Source: Cordilura impudica
Taxonomy: Eukaryota; Arthropoda; Insecta; Diptera; Scathophagidae
Length of the DNA stretch: 64,000 nucleotides
Assembly (NCBI GenBank): GCA_963682025.1
Contig: OY821517.1
Location: forward strand, 55,648,216 to 55,712,215
Direction of reading: 5' to 3'
Shown: one piece after another, positions 45,445 through 56,139 of the stretch
Layout of the letters: each line of letters opens with the position of its first letter
Position numbering within the stretch: the stretch's first letter is position 1
The notes under the pieces: generated by a model
Seen by the model: the letters and a program-made list of their open reading frames with translations, nothing else
Told to the model about the DNA's origin: nothing
The model's database searches: none
Program-made: the position numbers and the translations under genes

Positions 45445-46330
45445 TAAAATTCATTTTCTGTTTGTTTGTTTGTTTGACCGCTATAGAAATTTGTATTTTT
45501 AACGGATTTCTCTGAAATTTGGTACACACAATATCTGTACCTCACGAAAGGTCCCCATATGCTTTTTACAGGCCACGCCTACTTTTACGCCTACTTTTTA
45601 TATACAATTCATTTTCTGTTTTTTGGCAAATTTTTTCGCTATACAAATTTTTATTTGTAAACGGATTTCTTTTAAATTTGGTAAATACAATCTCTTGCTT
45701 CTTGTTGGCCACGCCTACGTTTACGTCCACTTTTTATATAAAATTCCTTTTCTTTTTTTTCGTATATTTGTTCACTATACAAATATTTATTTGTCAACGG
45801 ATTTCTCTAAAATTTGGCAAACATGATCTCTGTACACCAGGTAAGGTCACCATATGCTTCCCATCCGCCGCGCCTACTTTTACGCCCACTGTTTATATAC
45901 AATTAATTTTCTGTTTTTTGGTAAATTTGTTCGCTATACAAATTTTTATTTGTAAACGGATTTCTCTGAAATTTGGTACATAAAATCTGTGTACTCCAGG
46001 GAAAGTCACCACATGCTTCTTACCGGCCACGTCTACTTTTACGCTCACTTTTCATATAAAATTTCTTTCCTTTTTGTCGTATATTTGTTCACTATACAAA
46101 TTTTTATTTGTTAACGGATTTCTCTTAAATTTGGTACACATGATCTCTGTACCCCAGAGAAGGTCATCATATGTTTCTGATCAGCCACGTCTACTTTTAT
46201 GCTCACTTTTTTAATTTTTAAGGGTTTCGCTCGAATTTACTGCACATTATTCTCATATCCATGGCAAGGTGGTCGTCATATATTTTAATTGGCCACGCCC
46301 ACTTTTTAATTTTCTATATACGCTTTTGGT
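45445..46330. repeat. Satellite-like tandem array, ~150-160-bp units
   Basis: Five to six diverged units sharing CGGATTTCTCTGAAATTTGG, ACATGATCTCTGTAC, GGCCACGCCTACTTTTACGC and ATATAAAATTC. Unit marks AAATTTGG fall near 45517, 45677, 45811, 45970 and 46127. The GCCACGCC word is shared with the 25.6-kb tandem-repeat Helitron. The long hydrophobic open frame over it (45519-45983) is a by-product of the repeats. Confidence 0.8.
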
Positions 46331-46333
46331 GTT

Positions 46334-46437
46334 TGTTTTTTTTTTTTTAATTAATCAACACTCAGGGGATGCCCCCTACAGATGCAGTGCATTGTGTTGA
46401 TCTCAGGAAAATAGGTTAAGGAGGAAGGAGGGAGTAG
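46334..46437 (-). mobile_element. LINE 3'-end fragment, copy 3
   Basis: Matches the 3' ends of the LINEs at 12437 and 19634 (AGATGCAGTGCATTGTGTTG, then AGGAAAATAGGTTA). A T-run precedes it on the plus strand, i.e. a poly(A) tail on the minus strand. Confidence 0.78.
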
Positions 46438-46445
46438 TGTGTTAA

Positions 46446-46549
46446 TTTTTTTTTTTTTTGCAGCGACAGACCAAAGCCTCTGGTGGGAATCGAACCCACG
46501 ACCCCTCGCATGATAGGCGAGCACGCTACCTACTCACCTACCGGGGCGC
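46446..46549 (-). mobile_element. tRNA-derived SINE
   Basis: Minus strand: GCGCCCCGG start, A box TAGGTGAGTAGG (46529-46540), and a perfect 5-bp anticodon stem CTCGC/GCGAG around CTATCAT. The B box GGTTCGATTCC (46486-46496) sits in a perfect T arm. About 18 unrelated bases and an A-tail of ~14 follow (T-run on the plus strand). The acceptor stem does not pair, so this is a SINE or retro-copied tRNA, not a working tRNA. Internal RNA polymerase III promoter boxes are intact. Confidence 0.75.
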
Positions 46550-46960
46550 TTAACATATTTTAATGTTTCAATGGACTTCCCTAAAACTTTGTGCATAAAT
46601 CTCTTTACTTACCACTCTTTGAGTTTACACCATTATGAAATAAATATTGTAAATCAACATAGTACAAATATTCCCGTCTTGCCTTTTTTACTATATGATT
46701 TGTAACACCCTAAAATTAGGACAGATTTATTTGATGATTGAACAGATACAGGTTGACTACCACTGTAGGATTACTCCGATGAGGTGAATTAATACAAATA
46801 TTTCCATCTCGCCTTTTTAACTACATTGGAAAGCAACTTATTACAAATATTTCCATTTCATCGTTCTCACTGTATAAGTGAGTTGTAAAGGTGTAAAAAG
46901 AACAATTTGCAATTGTGACTTGCACATGAAAGCATAGCATATAGGCCGTACTACACTAAC
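46550..46960. other. Spacer, possibly the 5' part of the Helitron below
   Basis: Holds two imperfect copies of TACAAATATTTCCATCTCGCC-like sequence (46667 and 46794), with a third weaker one near 46840. No gene seen. Confidence 0.4.
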
Positions 46961-46979
46961 AAAACTCTAGAGAACCCGA

Positions 46980-47450
46980 TCAGACCCAAATTCGTATCGA
47001 GTCTCAACGAGTTAGACAACCTGAGTCGTTAAATGCTGAAACACCCGAGCAAAACCAATAACGTCTTGAAGCCCACAGATCAAGATCAAGCTTTGTTAAG
47101 AGAAGCGGAAATGCCCGAAGCTACTCAAGTGCGTCTAGAAATCCAGCGGCTAAGACAAGCTGAGTCGAGAGAATGTGAACCTCCTGAAATGACTGTAATA
47201 TCCCTACCAGAAATCTTTTTTAGGTTGGTTCCTTCATTGCCAGAGATGGTACAAAAGTTTTTCCTAACATAACGTACATAAGAGGACAATCTCTTACGGT
47301 AGCAGGCATCAACTTAGAATCTCCCTGTTTTTCTCATAGACAATTATATGTCGCCTGCGCCAGAGTTGGGAGCCAGCACAATCTTTTCGTGTATGCACCA
47401 GGAGGAAAAACCAGAAATGTTGTATATCTCAAAGCTCTAGAATAAAATTC
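46980..47450 (+). pseudogene. Helitron Rep/helicase remnant (fused N- and C-terminal ends)
   Basis: The 5' part has the ETPEQ-type repeats found at the N-terminus of Helitron proteins (LNAETPEQNQ, LRQAESRECEPPE). It then jumps to the last PIF1-helicase motif: RGQSLTVAGINLESPCFSHR, QLYVACARVGSQHNLFVYAP and GKTRNVVYLKALE, with stop near 47443. Motif VI of superfamily-1 helicases is the VACARV segment. The Rep domain and helicase motifs I-V are deleted, so it cannot be active. Confidence 0.8.
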
Positions 47451-47744
47451 ATAACTTTTAGACATCATACACTCAAAATAATCCATGCATAAACGTAGTT
47501 AGTTGTAATGGTAAGGAGGTACTAAGTACTTAGTCCCTAGTAAGCAAATTCTCAAAAAAAAAAAAAAAAAAAAATGAACTTATCCCCCAAAAATTGGGGA
47601 ATAACTTCACGATGAACAAATTCCCCAAATTTTCAAAAAAAAAGGTCCCCAAAAGAAATGAACAAATTCCCCATACTGCTCCCAATATCTGTCCTACAAC
47701 AAACTTATTTAAAATCTGTATTCTTTTCAATAGCATCATTTCGG

Positions 47745-48215
47745 TGCACAGAAGCGTCGCGGAAGTGGCGCGCGGACGTGGACGCGACGCACTCGCGGAA
47801 CACAGCTTGACTGAAATATCGGAATGATCTAAAAAATATATTGGCAATTAAAATAAGTTGACAACAACTCCGCGGCAGCACTGGTGTGGCTGCCAAACGC
47901 GCGGATGCGACGCGCGCACGGAAGACAGCTTAGCTAAAATAATGGAATGATCTGAAAAATATAATTTGGCAATTAAAATAATTTGCCAACAACTGCGCGG
48001 CAGCAGTAGTGTGGCTACCAAACACGCGGAAGTGGCGCGCGAACACGGACGCGACGCGCTCTCGGAACACAGCTCAGCTAAAATATCGGAATGATCTGAA
48101 AAGTATATTTTGGCAATTACAATAAGTTGACAACTGCGCGGCAGCTCGGGTATAGCTGCCAAACGTGCGGACGCGGTCGCGACTCGCTCGCGGAACACAG
48201 CTCAGTGAGAAGTCT
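47745..48215. repeat. GC-rich tandem array, ~125-145-bp units
   Basis: About 3.5 units sharing GGCAGC..TGTGGCT.CCAAAC, GCGGACG.GACGCGAC, CTCGCGGAACACAGCTCAGC, TAAAATATCGGAATGATCTG and GGCAATTAAAATAA. GGAATGATCT occurs at 47821, 47944 and 48088. It is much richer in CpG than the surrounding DNA. Confidence 0.85.
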
Positions 48216-48268
48216 TATGATAAATTTTATCTACGTATGTATGTGCAATAAATACTATACATATTCTA

Positions 48269-49566
48269 AAGGGTTTTTCAATAAGAGCGCTACAAAAGTT
48301 TTTTTAAATAAAACAAAAACGGTTTTGGATATCAATGAAATTCTTTATTCCTGTGAAAGTACGTTTGATGCCATTATGTATGGAAATCGACCTCTTTTGC
48401 ATGGCCACCACGGGCACGTTTGCAGAAGTCCAGACACTGAACCCAATTTTCGACGGTTTTCAAGCATAAATCGGCCGATACTGCTGCAATTTCACGTTCG
48501 ATATTCGTACGAAGTTCATTAATCGTCGCTGGCTTGTTGGCATAGACCACAGACTTGACGCAGCCCCACAGGAAATAGTCCAACGGCGTCAAATCGCACG
48601 ACCGAGGCGGCCAATCGACTGGACCATTTCGTGAGATAACACGTTCTCCAAACTTGGTTTCCAATAAATTGATTGTGACATTCGCTGTGTGGCTTGTGGC
48701 GCCGTCCTGTTGGAACCACATGTCCTCCAAGTCCATATCATTTAATTGGGGCCAAAAATATTCGGTTAGCATTGAACGGTAGCGATTCCCATTCACAGTA
48801 ACGTGCCGGTCTTGATCATCACGGAAGAAGTACGGCCCAATGACGCCGCCGGCCCATAAACCGCACCAAACCGTAATTTTTTCGGGATGCAATGATGACT
48901 CATGGAGTACGTGTGGATTGCTGTCTGACCAATAACGCATATTTTGTTTATTGACGAAGCCATTCAACCAGAAATGAGCCTCATCGCTAAAGATGATTTT
49001 TCGATGAAAATCCGAATCATTTTTAAGTTGTTGCTCAGCCCAGTTCACGAACATACGACGCTTCTGGTGGTCAAGCGGCTTCAGTTCTTGCGTCAATTTG
49101 ATCTTGATGTAGGCCAAGATCTTTTCGCAACATTCGCCACAACGACGTCATAGAGATGCCCAACGCTTGAGAACGACGTGTGAGAGACACATTTGGGCTT
49201 TCTTCAACTGAAGCCTCAGCGGCAGCAATATTCGCGACACTACGGGCACTTCTTTGTCTCACTGGCACGGGAACATTTTGTACTGTGCCTGTGGATTCAA
49301 ATTTTTCCACTAGACGCTCAATTTTTGATCTGCTAAGACGATTATGACGACCATAAATTGGACGTAGCGCTCTTAACGTTGAGGCCACTGACTCCGAATT
49401 TCGGTAGTAAATTTTAATAATTTCGACTCGTTTTTTGCTCGTATGTCATTCCATCATGAAATGGCAAACCTTACTGAAGAGAAATGTCGAAAGAGCGGCA
49501 AGAAATATGGCGTCGTTTGCTGTCCCTGTCTTTCTACTTTTGTAGCGTCCCTGTTGAAAAACCCGT
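48269..49566 (-). mobile_element. DD41D mariner-like element, copy E (distinct lineage)
   Basis: 1,298 bp flanked by TA (48267-48268, 49567-49568). The ~32-bp terminal repeats (left AAGGGTTTTTCAATAAGAGC, right ACGGGTTTTTCAACAGGGAC, both continuing to GCTACAAAAGT) are longer and different from those of copies B-D and F. Confidence 0.92.
48374..49457 (-). pseudogene. DD41D transposase, two lesions (copy E)
   Basis: Starts at tandem ATGs near 49457 (MME), followed by TGA where a Trp codon (TGG) is likely. It then reads RVEIIKIYYRNSESVASTLR, the HTH repeats SRSKIERLVEKF and SLTRRSQALGISMTSLWRML, and RKDLG. A 1-2-base frameshift near 49110 precedes YIKIKLTQELKPLD. The catalytic part is uninterrupted: IIFSDEAHFWLNGF, FQQDGATSHTAN and CDLTPLDYFLWG (41 residues between the last two Asp). 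It ends at 48374. Confidence 0.9.
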
Positions 49567-50798
49567 TATAAGCAGTTGCTTAAAGCAACCTTGCGGCACA
49601 ATTTTAAACGTAGCATTCATTTCTCATTTTTGAAAGTTCTATGATGATGATCACTTATTGAATGAAGCAATTCAATTTTTAAAAGTTCTGATTCCTTTAA
49701 TTTGCAAACGATTCCGTTATATTTGAGGTTTACAAAATAAATAAACTTTAAAAAAAAAGTGGGTTCACAGCTTATATTTGAGCACTTTTGTTGTAGCGTC
49801 TTTTAAAAAATCTTCTAAATTCAAAAATCAAAAAATTTTAAATTGAAATAAAAAATGAATTTTCTCCCCCAAAAATGTAAACATTGGGGAATTTGTTCAT
49901 CATACAAATTTTGGGCATAAAGTTGAACTTTTTGGGGAATTTGTACTAAGTACTCAGTACCTGGTAAGCATAGTGAACCATTTTCAAGTCAAAGGCATTT
50001 GGATCCCGGGCAAGACCGGTAAAAAACAGCTAGTACGATTATAAATTTTGACTACTGTATATATCAAAAGAAAGAATCAATGAAGCTACTTATCAATTAG
50101 CCAACGTTAAAATAACACTTCTCTGCATATATTTTTGGATTGTTGGTTCTCTATCACCGATTCCCTGGCTTAATTGTTTTGTGTGTACATCTCAAAAAAT
50201 AACACACCATGATTTAACGGCCGTTACTTTTTCTTTACTTGGTTATGGTTTCCCTTTTCTTTATTTTTTTTTTTTTTTGATAATACTTGTTCATTTGTAT
50301 ATAGAGAATGACAAGTTCTATCGGCGCCCGCGCTTTTTCTTTCCCAACATTATCGTATGTATACTCGTCGTCAGCTTAGAGTATGTGCGGTGTGTAGAAG
50401 AATCTCTACCAGCAAAACCAGTATAAATATTATTATGTGTACGGCTCAATATCACAACAAGAGCTCATTTATGCTCAATAAAGTTTATTAAAAGTTAGTT
50501 TTTTTTTTTAGTATTTTAAATCAATTATTAGGCTCTTAATAAGTATGAAGACATATATGGGATCGTTTGTGGTTTAGTTTTGTTGTTTTGTTTTTGTTTT
50601 TGTGATACCATAGGGAATTCAAAGGGACCATCATTTAGATAAATATTATTATAAAAATATGTGATAATAAAGTTCATATGTTATCTAAAAATATTTTTAA
50701 AATTCATAAGTGATTTTTAAAATTTTTAGTAAATCTTTCTTCCATTATATTGAGTTAATTTGTGTAAAATCCTGCTTTTATTTGGAAGCCTCACTTGC

Positions 50799-50888
50799 CA
50801 AATCGATTAACTTCACTTTCTGATTTATAAAAATTCTAATGCTTGATTTACAATTTTTATGAATCAGAAACTGAAGTTAATCGATTTG
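50799..50888. repeat. Inverted repeat, ~37-bp arms
   Basis: CAAATCGATTAACTTCACTT... (50799-50835) pairs with ...CTGAAGTTAATCGATTTG (50852-50888) with one or two mismatches around a ~16-base loop. It is probably a small foldback element. Confidence 0.75.
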
Positions 50889-52454
50889 ACAACTGAGGGA
50901 TCCATTTAGAAAACAACAGAATCATTTTGAGGAAATTAAAAAAAAAAAAAACATAAAAAACCCATGGAGGTGTTGATTCTATAGAAACCATTACGTTAAA
51001 AGGGGGACGCAACATTCCCATGACAATGTTGTAACGCAGTCATGTTATTAGGAATCATTAAAGGCAGTTTCAACAAAACCCACATTTAAGCCACATTCAG
51101 TTTTATTGCTTTTGATGGCAAAAACATGGACTTTATGATTTCGATTTTATTATTAGACATTAGATTTGTTCTTGTTGTTCTGCAATTGAATGCCTATAGA
51201 GAGCATGAGATCAGCACAAGGATGGCTGGCAGGCAGTCACTCAGGTAATCTCTACTAAATTCACAAAAATTTCCTATTATGTGAAGCGATGAGAAAAATT
51301 GCAGGTGAAATGAGAATTGAAATGATGGTGCAATGTTTATAGGAGCACTTGATGATGTGGCTCATTGTTTGAATTTATTGTCGATGGCTCAACAAAAACA
51401 ATGCATAGACAGAATCTTTTGTTAAGCCATCTTGAGCTCACTGTATGACCAACAACTACTGACTTTTCATATAATTCCATGATTTGGAGATTCTGCTCTT
51501 CACAGGCTGTGATTTTCCCATAAGACGACAAGAAGAAAACTAAAAAAAAAAAAAAAAAAAAAAATGATATCCTAAACACCAGCTGATTGCTTTCGAAAAT
51601 TCTCATAGCTCTACTTTGCTCAAAGTGTTGTTGTTGTTGCCGTTAAACGTTGAGCCACAAGTTGAACGAACGAACCAACAGTTAAATTGTAGACATAACA
51701 GGACAGGTTAAGGAAACTAACAACAAATAAAGTCAGACTAAGGATAATTTCTTCTCAGGATGTTAGTTGTTGTTGACTCTCAGAAAATCTTTAATTCTTT
51801 TATATTTACAAAAAAAAAAAAAAAAAAAAAAAAAAACAAAAATATTTCTTACGGAGAAAACTGATATGTCAACCTGACAAACGGAACGAAATGCCAAATA
51901 ATCAACCGTTTAAGTGGCCTGGGTAAATATTAAATGACTTTTTGTGCCTTGACATTTTGTTGTTTAGTTTTTCAATCTTCTGCACATCGTAGTCAAATTG
52001 TTGTTGCTGCTGTCTATGGCCAATGCACAAAGTGCACAACAACAGCAGGATATTTGGCATAACGTTATGGTCTCCCTCAAATATTTTAAGAGGATGTGAT
52101 AAACATGTACTTGTCGGTTATTAATTGACCATCTATACCAGTGAAAACTAAATACGCTGGGAAAAAAATACGATTTTTGTTGCTCTTTACTGTTATCTCT
52201 CTGCCCAAAGAGGCGAACACGTTTGAGATAATGTTTTTCGTAGTTTGATCACAAAATGAACTCAACAACAATAAACCAATATAAGAACGAATATCTTGGG
52301 CTAAATATCCTTAAGCAGGGCAGTGAAGGATTTTAAAGTATCGTATATCAAGAATACCGTTTGTTGATGACATCCACATAGGACCATTTATCTTTCAAAC
52401 AACAACAAAAAAAGACCGAAATAAAATGTTGTTTTTTCTTTTCTTATATTACAG

Positions 52455-52503
52455 TATGAAAACGGTTTTGGGCAAGATTCCCAGGCGTAACTTATTCCAT
52501 AAG
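52455..52503 (+). other. Candidate short host exon
   Basis: A strong acceptor (TTTTCTTTTCTTATATTACAG, ending 52454) is followed by 49 bases and a good donor (AAG|GTAAAA). The open frame inside reads MKTVLGKIPRRNLFHK. The product is not recognised. It is a splice-signal inference only. Confidence 0.3.
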
Positions 52504-53007
52504 GTAAAAAAGATTTATTCGGAGAATAAAGATAACGTTGGTAATTATTTTAATGTTGTGTATATTGTTACATTTATTGTGTATATATAAACATATATTG
52601 GGTATTTTAACCTTGTCTTGAAAGCCATCAACAGTTAATGCAAGTAATTTATATTAGAAAATAATTTTCTAAAAAATTTAAATGGTTTTGCTTTGCTCTG
52701 TTTCACAATAAACTTGGCGCAGAAAATATTACAAGGATTTTATAACTTGTCTTTAATCAAGTCTTTATTAAATTTATATAACTTATAATAAAAAATTAAC
52801 TAATTACGAGTACTTACCCTGACTCGATCCTGGAATAAAGAAAATATATAAATTATTAAATTTATTTTTATAATTTTTTTTCTTTTTAATATTTATTAAA
52901 GTAGAAAATAAGACGAGAAGAGTTCAAATTTCTCAATTTATTATATCATTTTGAGATAAGAAATTATCATTAAATCATAAGACTGGAGGTTTTCAATAGC
53001 TTCTTAA

Positions 53008-54993
53008 CCCATTAACCGCCAAAATGAAACTAGCAGTGATAATTAATAAAAAAGTTTATTTTTTATTCATTGTATACAAAATTAATATAAAAGTATGAAA
53101 AAATTAAAAAAAAAATAATAATAAATGGGCGGAGTAGGGTGGGTGTACTCAACTGAGTACAGTGGCGGGTTACAGGTGAAAATTTTCAAAACATTTTTTT
53201 TCAATGCATAATGTTTTTAAACACTCTTGCATTGCCAGCGAACTCTTGCATGACATAAAACACATCTTAATTGTTTTTCTAACTTTTCGGGGTAATGACC
53301 TATACCATCTTGGGGTAGTCCTAGGACCAATGAAGATTAAAGTCGAGATTTATTTTGCTCGTTTTAGCGTAAATAGTACCTTGCAATGGAGCGTCGGAAT
53401 AAAAGTGATCCATGCTATCGTTATGACTCATTACATATAACCGCCAAGCGTTTGCAATTGCCATATCTATTATATAGGTAAACAATGCCCACCACCATTT
53501 CTTACCGCGAATGGCAATTCTGTAGAGTGAAATGGATTGGTCCAGTTCATCTACTCCTCCCATATGTTTATTATTTATAAGACTGAAACACCTTTGGTAG
53601 GATGATGACCAAAATATTTTACCAACGACTCATCAATGGAAATATGCTCGTGCAATACTCCCCACTGAAGAAATTTCTTCATTATAACATCAGCTAATGG
53701 CCGAACTTTAAACATTTTGTTCCTAGTAGTGTCAGCTTCGTCATTGTTCACAAGATGAAGATTCTTTTTGATATCTCGATATCTTTGCCTAGACATTGAT
53801 TTTGATACCATTTGTATGCCAACATCCTCATCGTAAGACCAGTATAAATCCTCTCTGGGTAATTTGTGATACCCAGAGAATATCAGTACACCCATAAATT
53901 TTTTGATGTCGACGGGGTCAAGTTGAAAGTGATGTCTATTATTTTGATTGGCATATAAAATTGTATTGCTGATAATCAAACTAGTCACTTCTTCATCAAA
54001 TATTTTCTCGAATACTTATACTAGGTTGAGATTACTAAACAACTTCCTTACATCTTCTTGTCTTTCGGGCACATCAGTCGATACCTGAGATGTTGAAAAA
54101 TATGTTGGTAAGCACTTACGCCACGCTGGTAGTTAACTGCGGCCTCTCTTTACCTTTTCGGCCAACGGTTCATCATCGCTACTGTCGATGTCATCACTTA
54201 AAATTATGTTATTATTGCGTCTAAACACCTCAATATTACCTGGCACATCTCTCGGCAAGTTGTCAGCTACCATGATCTCATCACCACCTTCTTCTTCATC
54301 TGATAAAACACTCGACTCCGGCGGAATGATTGCGAAATCATATAAAGAATCACTGTCACTATCTTCCAATATTGCGTTAACAGCTTCTTCTAATCCTTTG
54401 AAACCATTACAAACTTTAAAGCGTTTAGAACTCATCGTACCTTATAGTCTCAACACAACTTATAAATGTTTAATCTAACACTAAACAGCTTTTTTCAAAT
54501 CAGTCACTACCAGTAGAATTGATATTTTGGGAATCCCCTTGTTACATAGATAAACACGTAAGTATGTATTGCAGAAACACGCAATTATCCATTTCTGTAA
54601 ATATAATAGTGATGCCACAATTTTTATATGGATTCCGCCAGCTGTATTTAAAATACGATAACTTTCTAAAAGGAAATGGCAAACCATTTTTTTTACATAT
54701 TTTAAAAAAAGAAATACTTGCCTTTAGAAAACTAAAAAAAAAAAGAAAATTGCAATACAGTAAAAGCAAAAAAAAAAAATGGAAAATCTGAGTTTATCTC
54801 GCCACACCAATTTTGTATAAGTTTAAGAGTCCATTTGTGACAGTTGATATGTATATACCAAACTTTTTTTTTTTGTTATTTTAGCTAGGTGCGGGATTCT
54901 TTTAAGGTTAAAACGCAAAAAAAAAACCAAAAGCTTTAAAAATTTCACATAATGTTTAGGTGTACTCAATTGAGTACATCGGTGCCAAATGTG
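53008..54993 (-). mobile_element. piggyBac element, internally deleted
   Basis: Bounded by TTAA at 53004-53007 and 54994-54997, the piggyBac target site. Inner ends are CCCATTAACCGCC (left) and CACATTTGGCACC (right, minus strand), a weak inverted match. A GTACTCAA(C/T)TGAGTAC palindrome lies near each end (53145-53160, 54962-54977). The gene inside is on the minus strand. Confidence 0.65.
53321..54435 (-). pseudogene. piggyBac transposase (PGBD-like) with central deletion
   Basis: ATG at 54435. An acidic N-terminus (EAVNAILEDSDSDSLYDFA ... SDDIDSSDDEPL) is typical of PGBD proteins. After a frameshift near 54125 and a stop near 54010 comes the DDE_Tnp_1_7 domain (DIKKFMGVLIFSGYHKLPRE, MSRQRYRDIKKNLHLVNN), with the first catalytic Asp in ISIDESLVKYFGHH. 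Sequence then jumps directly to MGGVDELDQSISLYRIAIRG, where the third Asp lies in GGVD. The roughly 150-200 codons between, including the second catalytic Asp, are missing. The C-terminal cysteine-rich domain is not visible. Confidence 0.85.
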
Positions 54994-55013
54994 TTAAGTG
55001 CAATAATGACAAA

Positions 55014-55380
55014 TCTATAATATTAATAGGCTAGGCGATTTCTTGTGGCCGATATTTTGTTCTATCATTTTATCCCGATTTTGACCAAACGTATATTATT
55101 TGAAAGGTATTTCTTTTTAGCTGTTTTCCAGATTTACAGATTTTTAAGTTTTTCCTTTATTTTGAGTAAATTGCATTTAAAGTTGCTACTAACACATACA
55201 TCAAATTATACATATGCTATGTCTGTGTATATTAAATTTACTAATGTGTTTGTTAATGAGTTTGTTATCTTCATTCACAATAATAATAAACCAAAAAATT
55301 GTTGGTTTGTGAATGGGCTAAGTTAAAAAATAAAGCCGCCTAGAAATTGCACTCGAATTTCGAGCGCTGGAATCAGCTAG
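55014..55380 (+). mobile_element. Non-autonomous Helitron, ~365-bp family, copy at 55 kb
   Basis: Complete copy: TCTATAATATTAATAGGC after A, ending in the CTCGAATTTCGAG palindrome, GCGCTGGAATCAG and CTAG, next base T. Confidence 0.8.
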
Positions 55381-55829
55381 TTTAATATAAAAACAAAAAC
55401 GTGTGAAAAATTTGTATAACACGAAACATTCAATTTGTTTGTTAATTCATTTGTTTTCTAAAGTGAATGTTCGACACAGAAAAAATATTGGTTGAAGTTC
55501 GGTTACCACTAGAAAAATTTATTGAGGTAATAAGAATTTATATTATTCTTTAATATTTAAAAATACTATATACTTTCATCAATAACAATCACATAAACAT
55601 AGTCAATCTAAAATTAGTTCCGAGTACCATTCAAAGTATTTAAACATATAATAAAACTGATTTAATTGAGGCAACTTAATTAAATCGACTACAACATGCT
55701 TCAATCCTAAATATTGGTGATTGTAACTACTAAATATTATACCCAATGTTGAGTACGGCTACAACTTTAAATTTTTCAATTTTCATTTTTCATATTGACG
55801 TGCAGAAAGTTTCAAGACTCTGGCCACCA
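55381..55829. other. AT-rich spacer
   Basis: No gene or element terminus recognised. Confidence 0.4.
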
Positions 55830-56137
55830 TAGTACTGTAGACATATGATGATATGTATATAACATGTATGGGGGGTGCCACGCCCACTGACTTGATCGCG
55901 TCCATTTTTAGCCCGACTTCTCAAATTATTAATTTATATACTACTACAAAGTTTCAGGATTCTTAAAAATTTTTTATATATGGGAGGTGCCACGCCCACT
56001 TCATATATTAAAAAAGTATATAGCCTATTTTACTTTCCCGATACAAACTTACACACTGTGAACATTTTAAGAAGATCAGTCCTTTGGTTAAGCCACCCAT
56101 TAATGTCAAACAAACCCACAAACAAAGAAATTTTATA
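55830..56137 (-). mobile_element. Truncated tandem-repeat Helitron relative
   Basis: Two units with GTATGGGGGGTGCCACGCCC and GGGAGGTGCCACGCCCACTT, then the 5'-end region (AAACAAACCCACAAACAAAG) of the 25626-26831 family. The outermost end is cut where the Tc1-like element at 56140 begins. Confidence 0.65.
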
Positions 56138-56139
56138 TA

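Larger units (their letters stand above)
47516..49962. mobile_element. Inverted-repeat element of unknown class
   Basis: Flanked by GGTAAG on both sides (47510-47515, 49963-49968). Ends are inverted: left AGGTACTAAGTACTTAGT, right (minus strand) AGGTACTGAGTACTTAGTAC. Both are followed by spaced ATTCCCCAA-type words (47580-47660 and 49868-49942, inverted). The interior contains GC-rich tandem repeats (47745-48215) and an inserted DD41D element (48269-49566). Without that insertion it is ~1.15 kb and non-coding. Confidence 0.65.
46961..50033 (+). mobile_element. Internally deleted autonomous Helitron, interrupted by nested elements
   Basis: The coding remnant at 46980-47450 is followed, after the nested insertion at 47516-49962, by the Helitron 3' end TCCCGGGCAAGACCGGTAAA...CAGCTAG at 50003-50033 and then T. 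The CCGG hairpin about ten bases before CTAG is the standard Helitron terminus. The 5' terminus could not be located, so the start given is approximate. Confidence 0.7.
50034..53003. other. 3-kb stretch poor in transposon signatures
   Basis: AT-rich, with long A-runs (51542-51563, 51811-51836) and GTT/GCT repeats. It contains the 50.8-kb hairpin and one candidate exon at 52455-52503. It may be intronic or intergenic host DNA. Confidence 0.45.

Noticed and set aside
45519..45983. 154-residue hydrophobic membrane-like frame
   Set aside because: Produced by the ~155-bp tandem array. The repeating residues follow the DNA units.
46475..46549. Functional tRNA gene
   Set aside because: The acceptor stem does not pair and an A-tail follows, so it is better read as a SINE.
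47522..47540. CTAAGTACTTAG...CTAG as a Helitron 3' end
   Set aside because: This is the terminus of the inverted-repeat element. The Helitron end is better placed at 50003-50033, with the CCGG hairpin and CAGCTAG.
47530..48198. Open frames across the GC-rich array (105, 77 and 116 residues)
   Set aside because: They result from CpG-rich tandem repeats and no frame is conserved between units.
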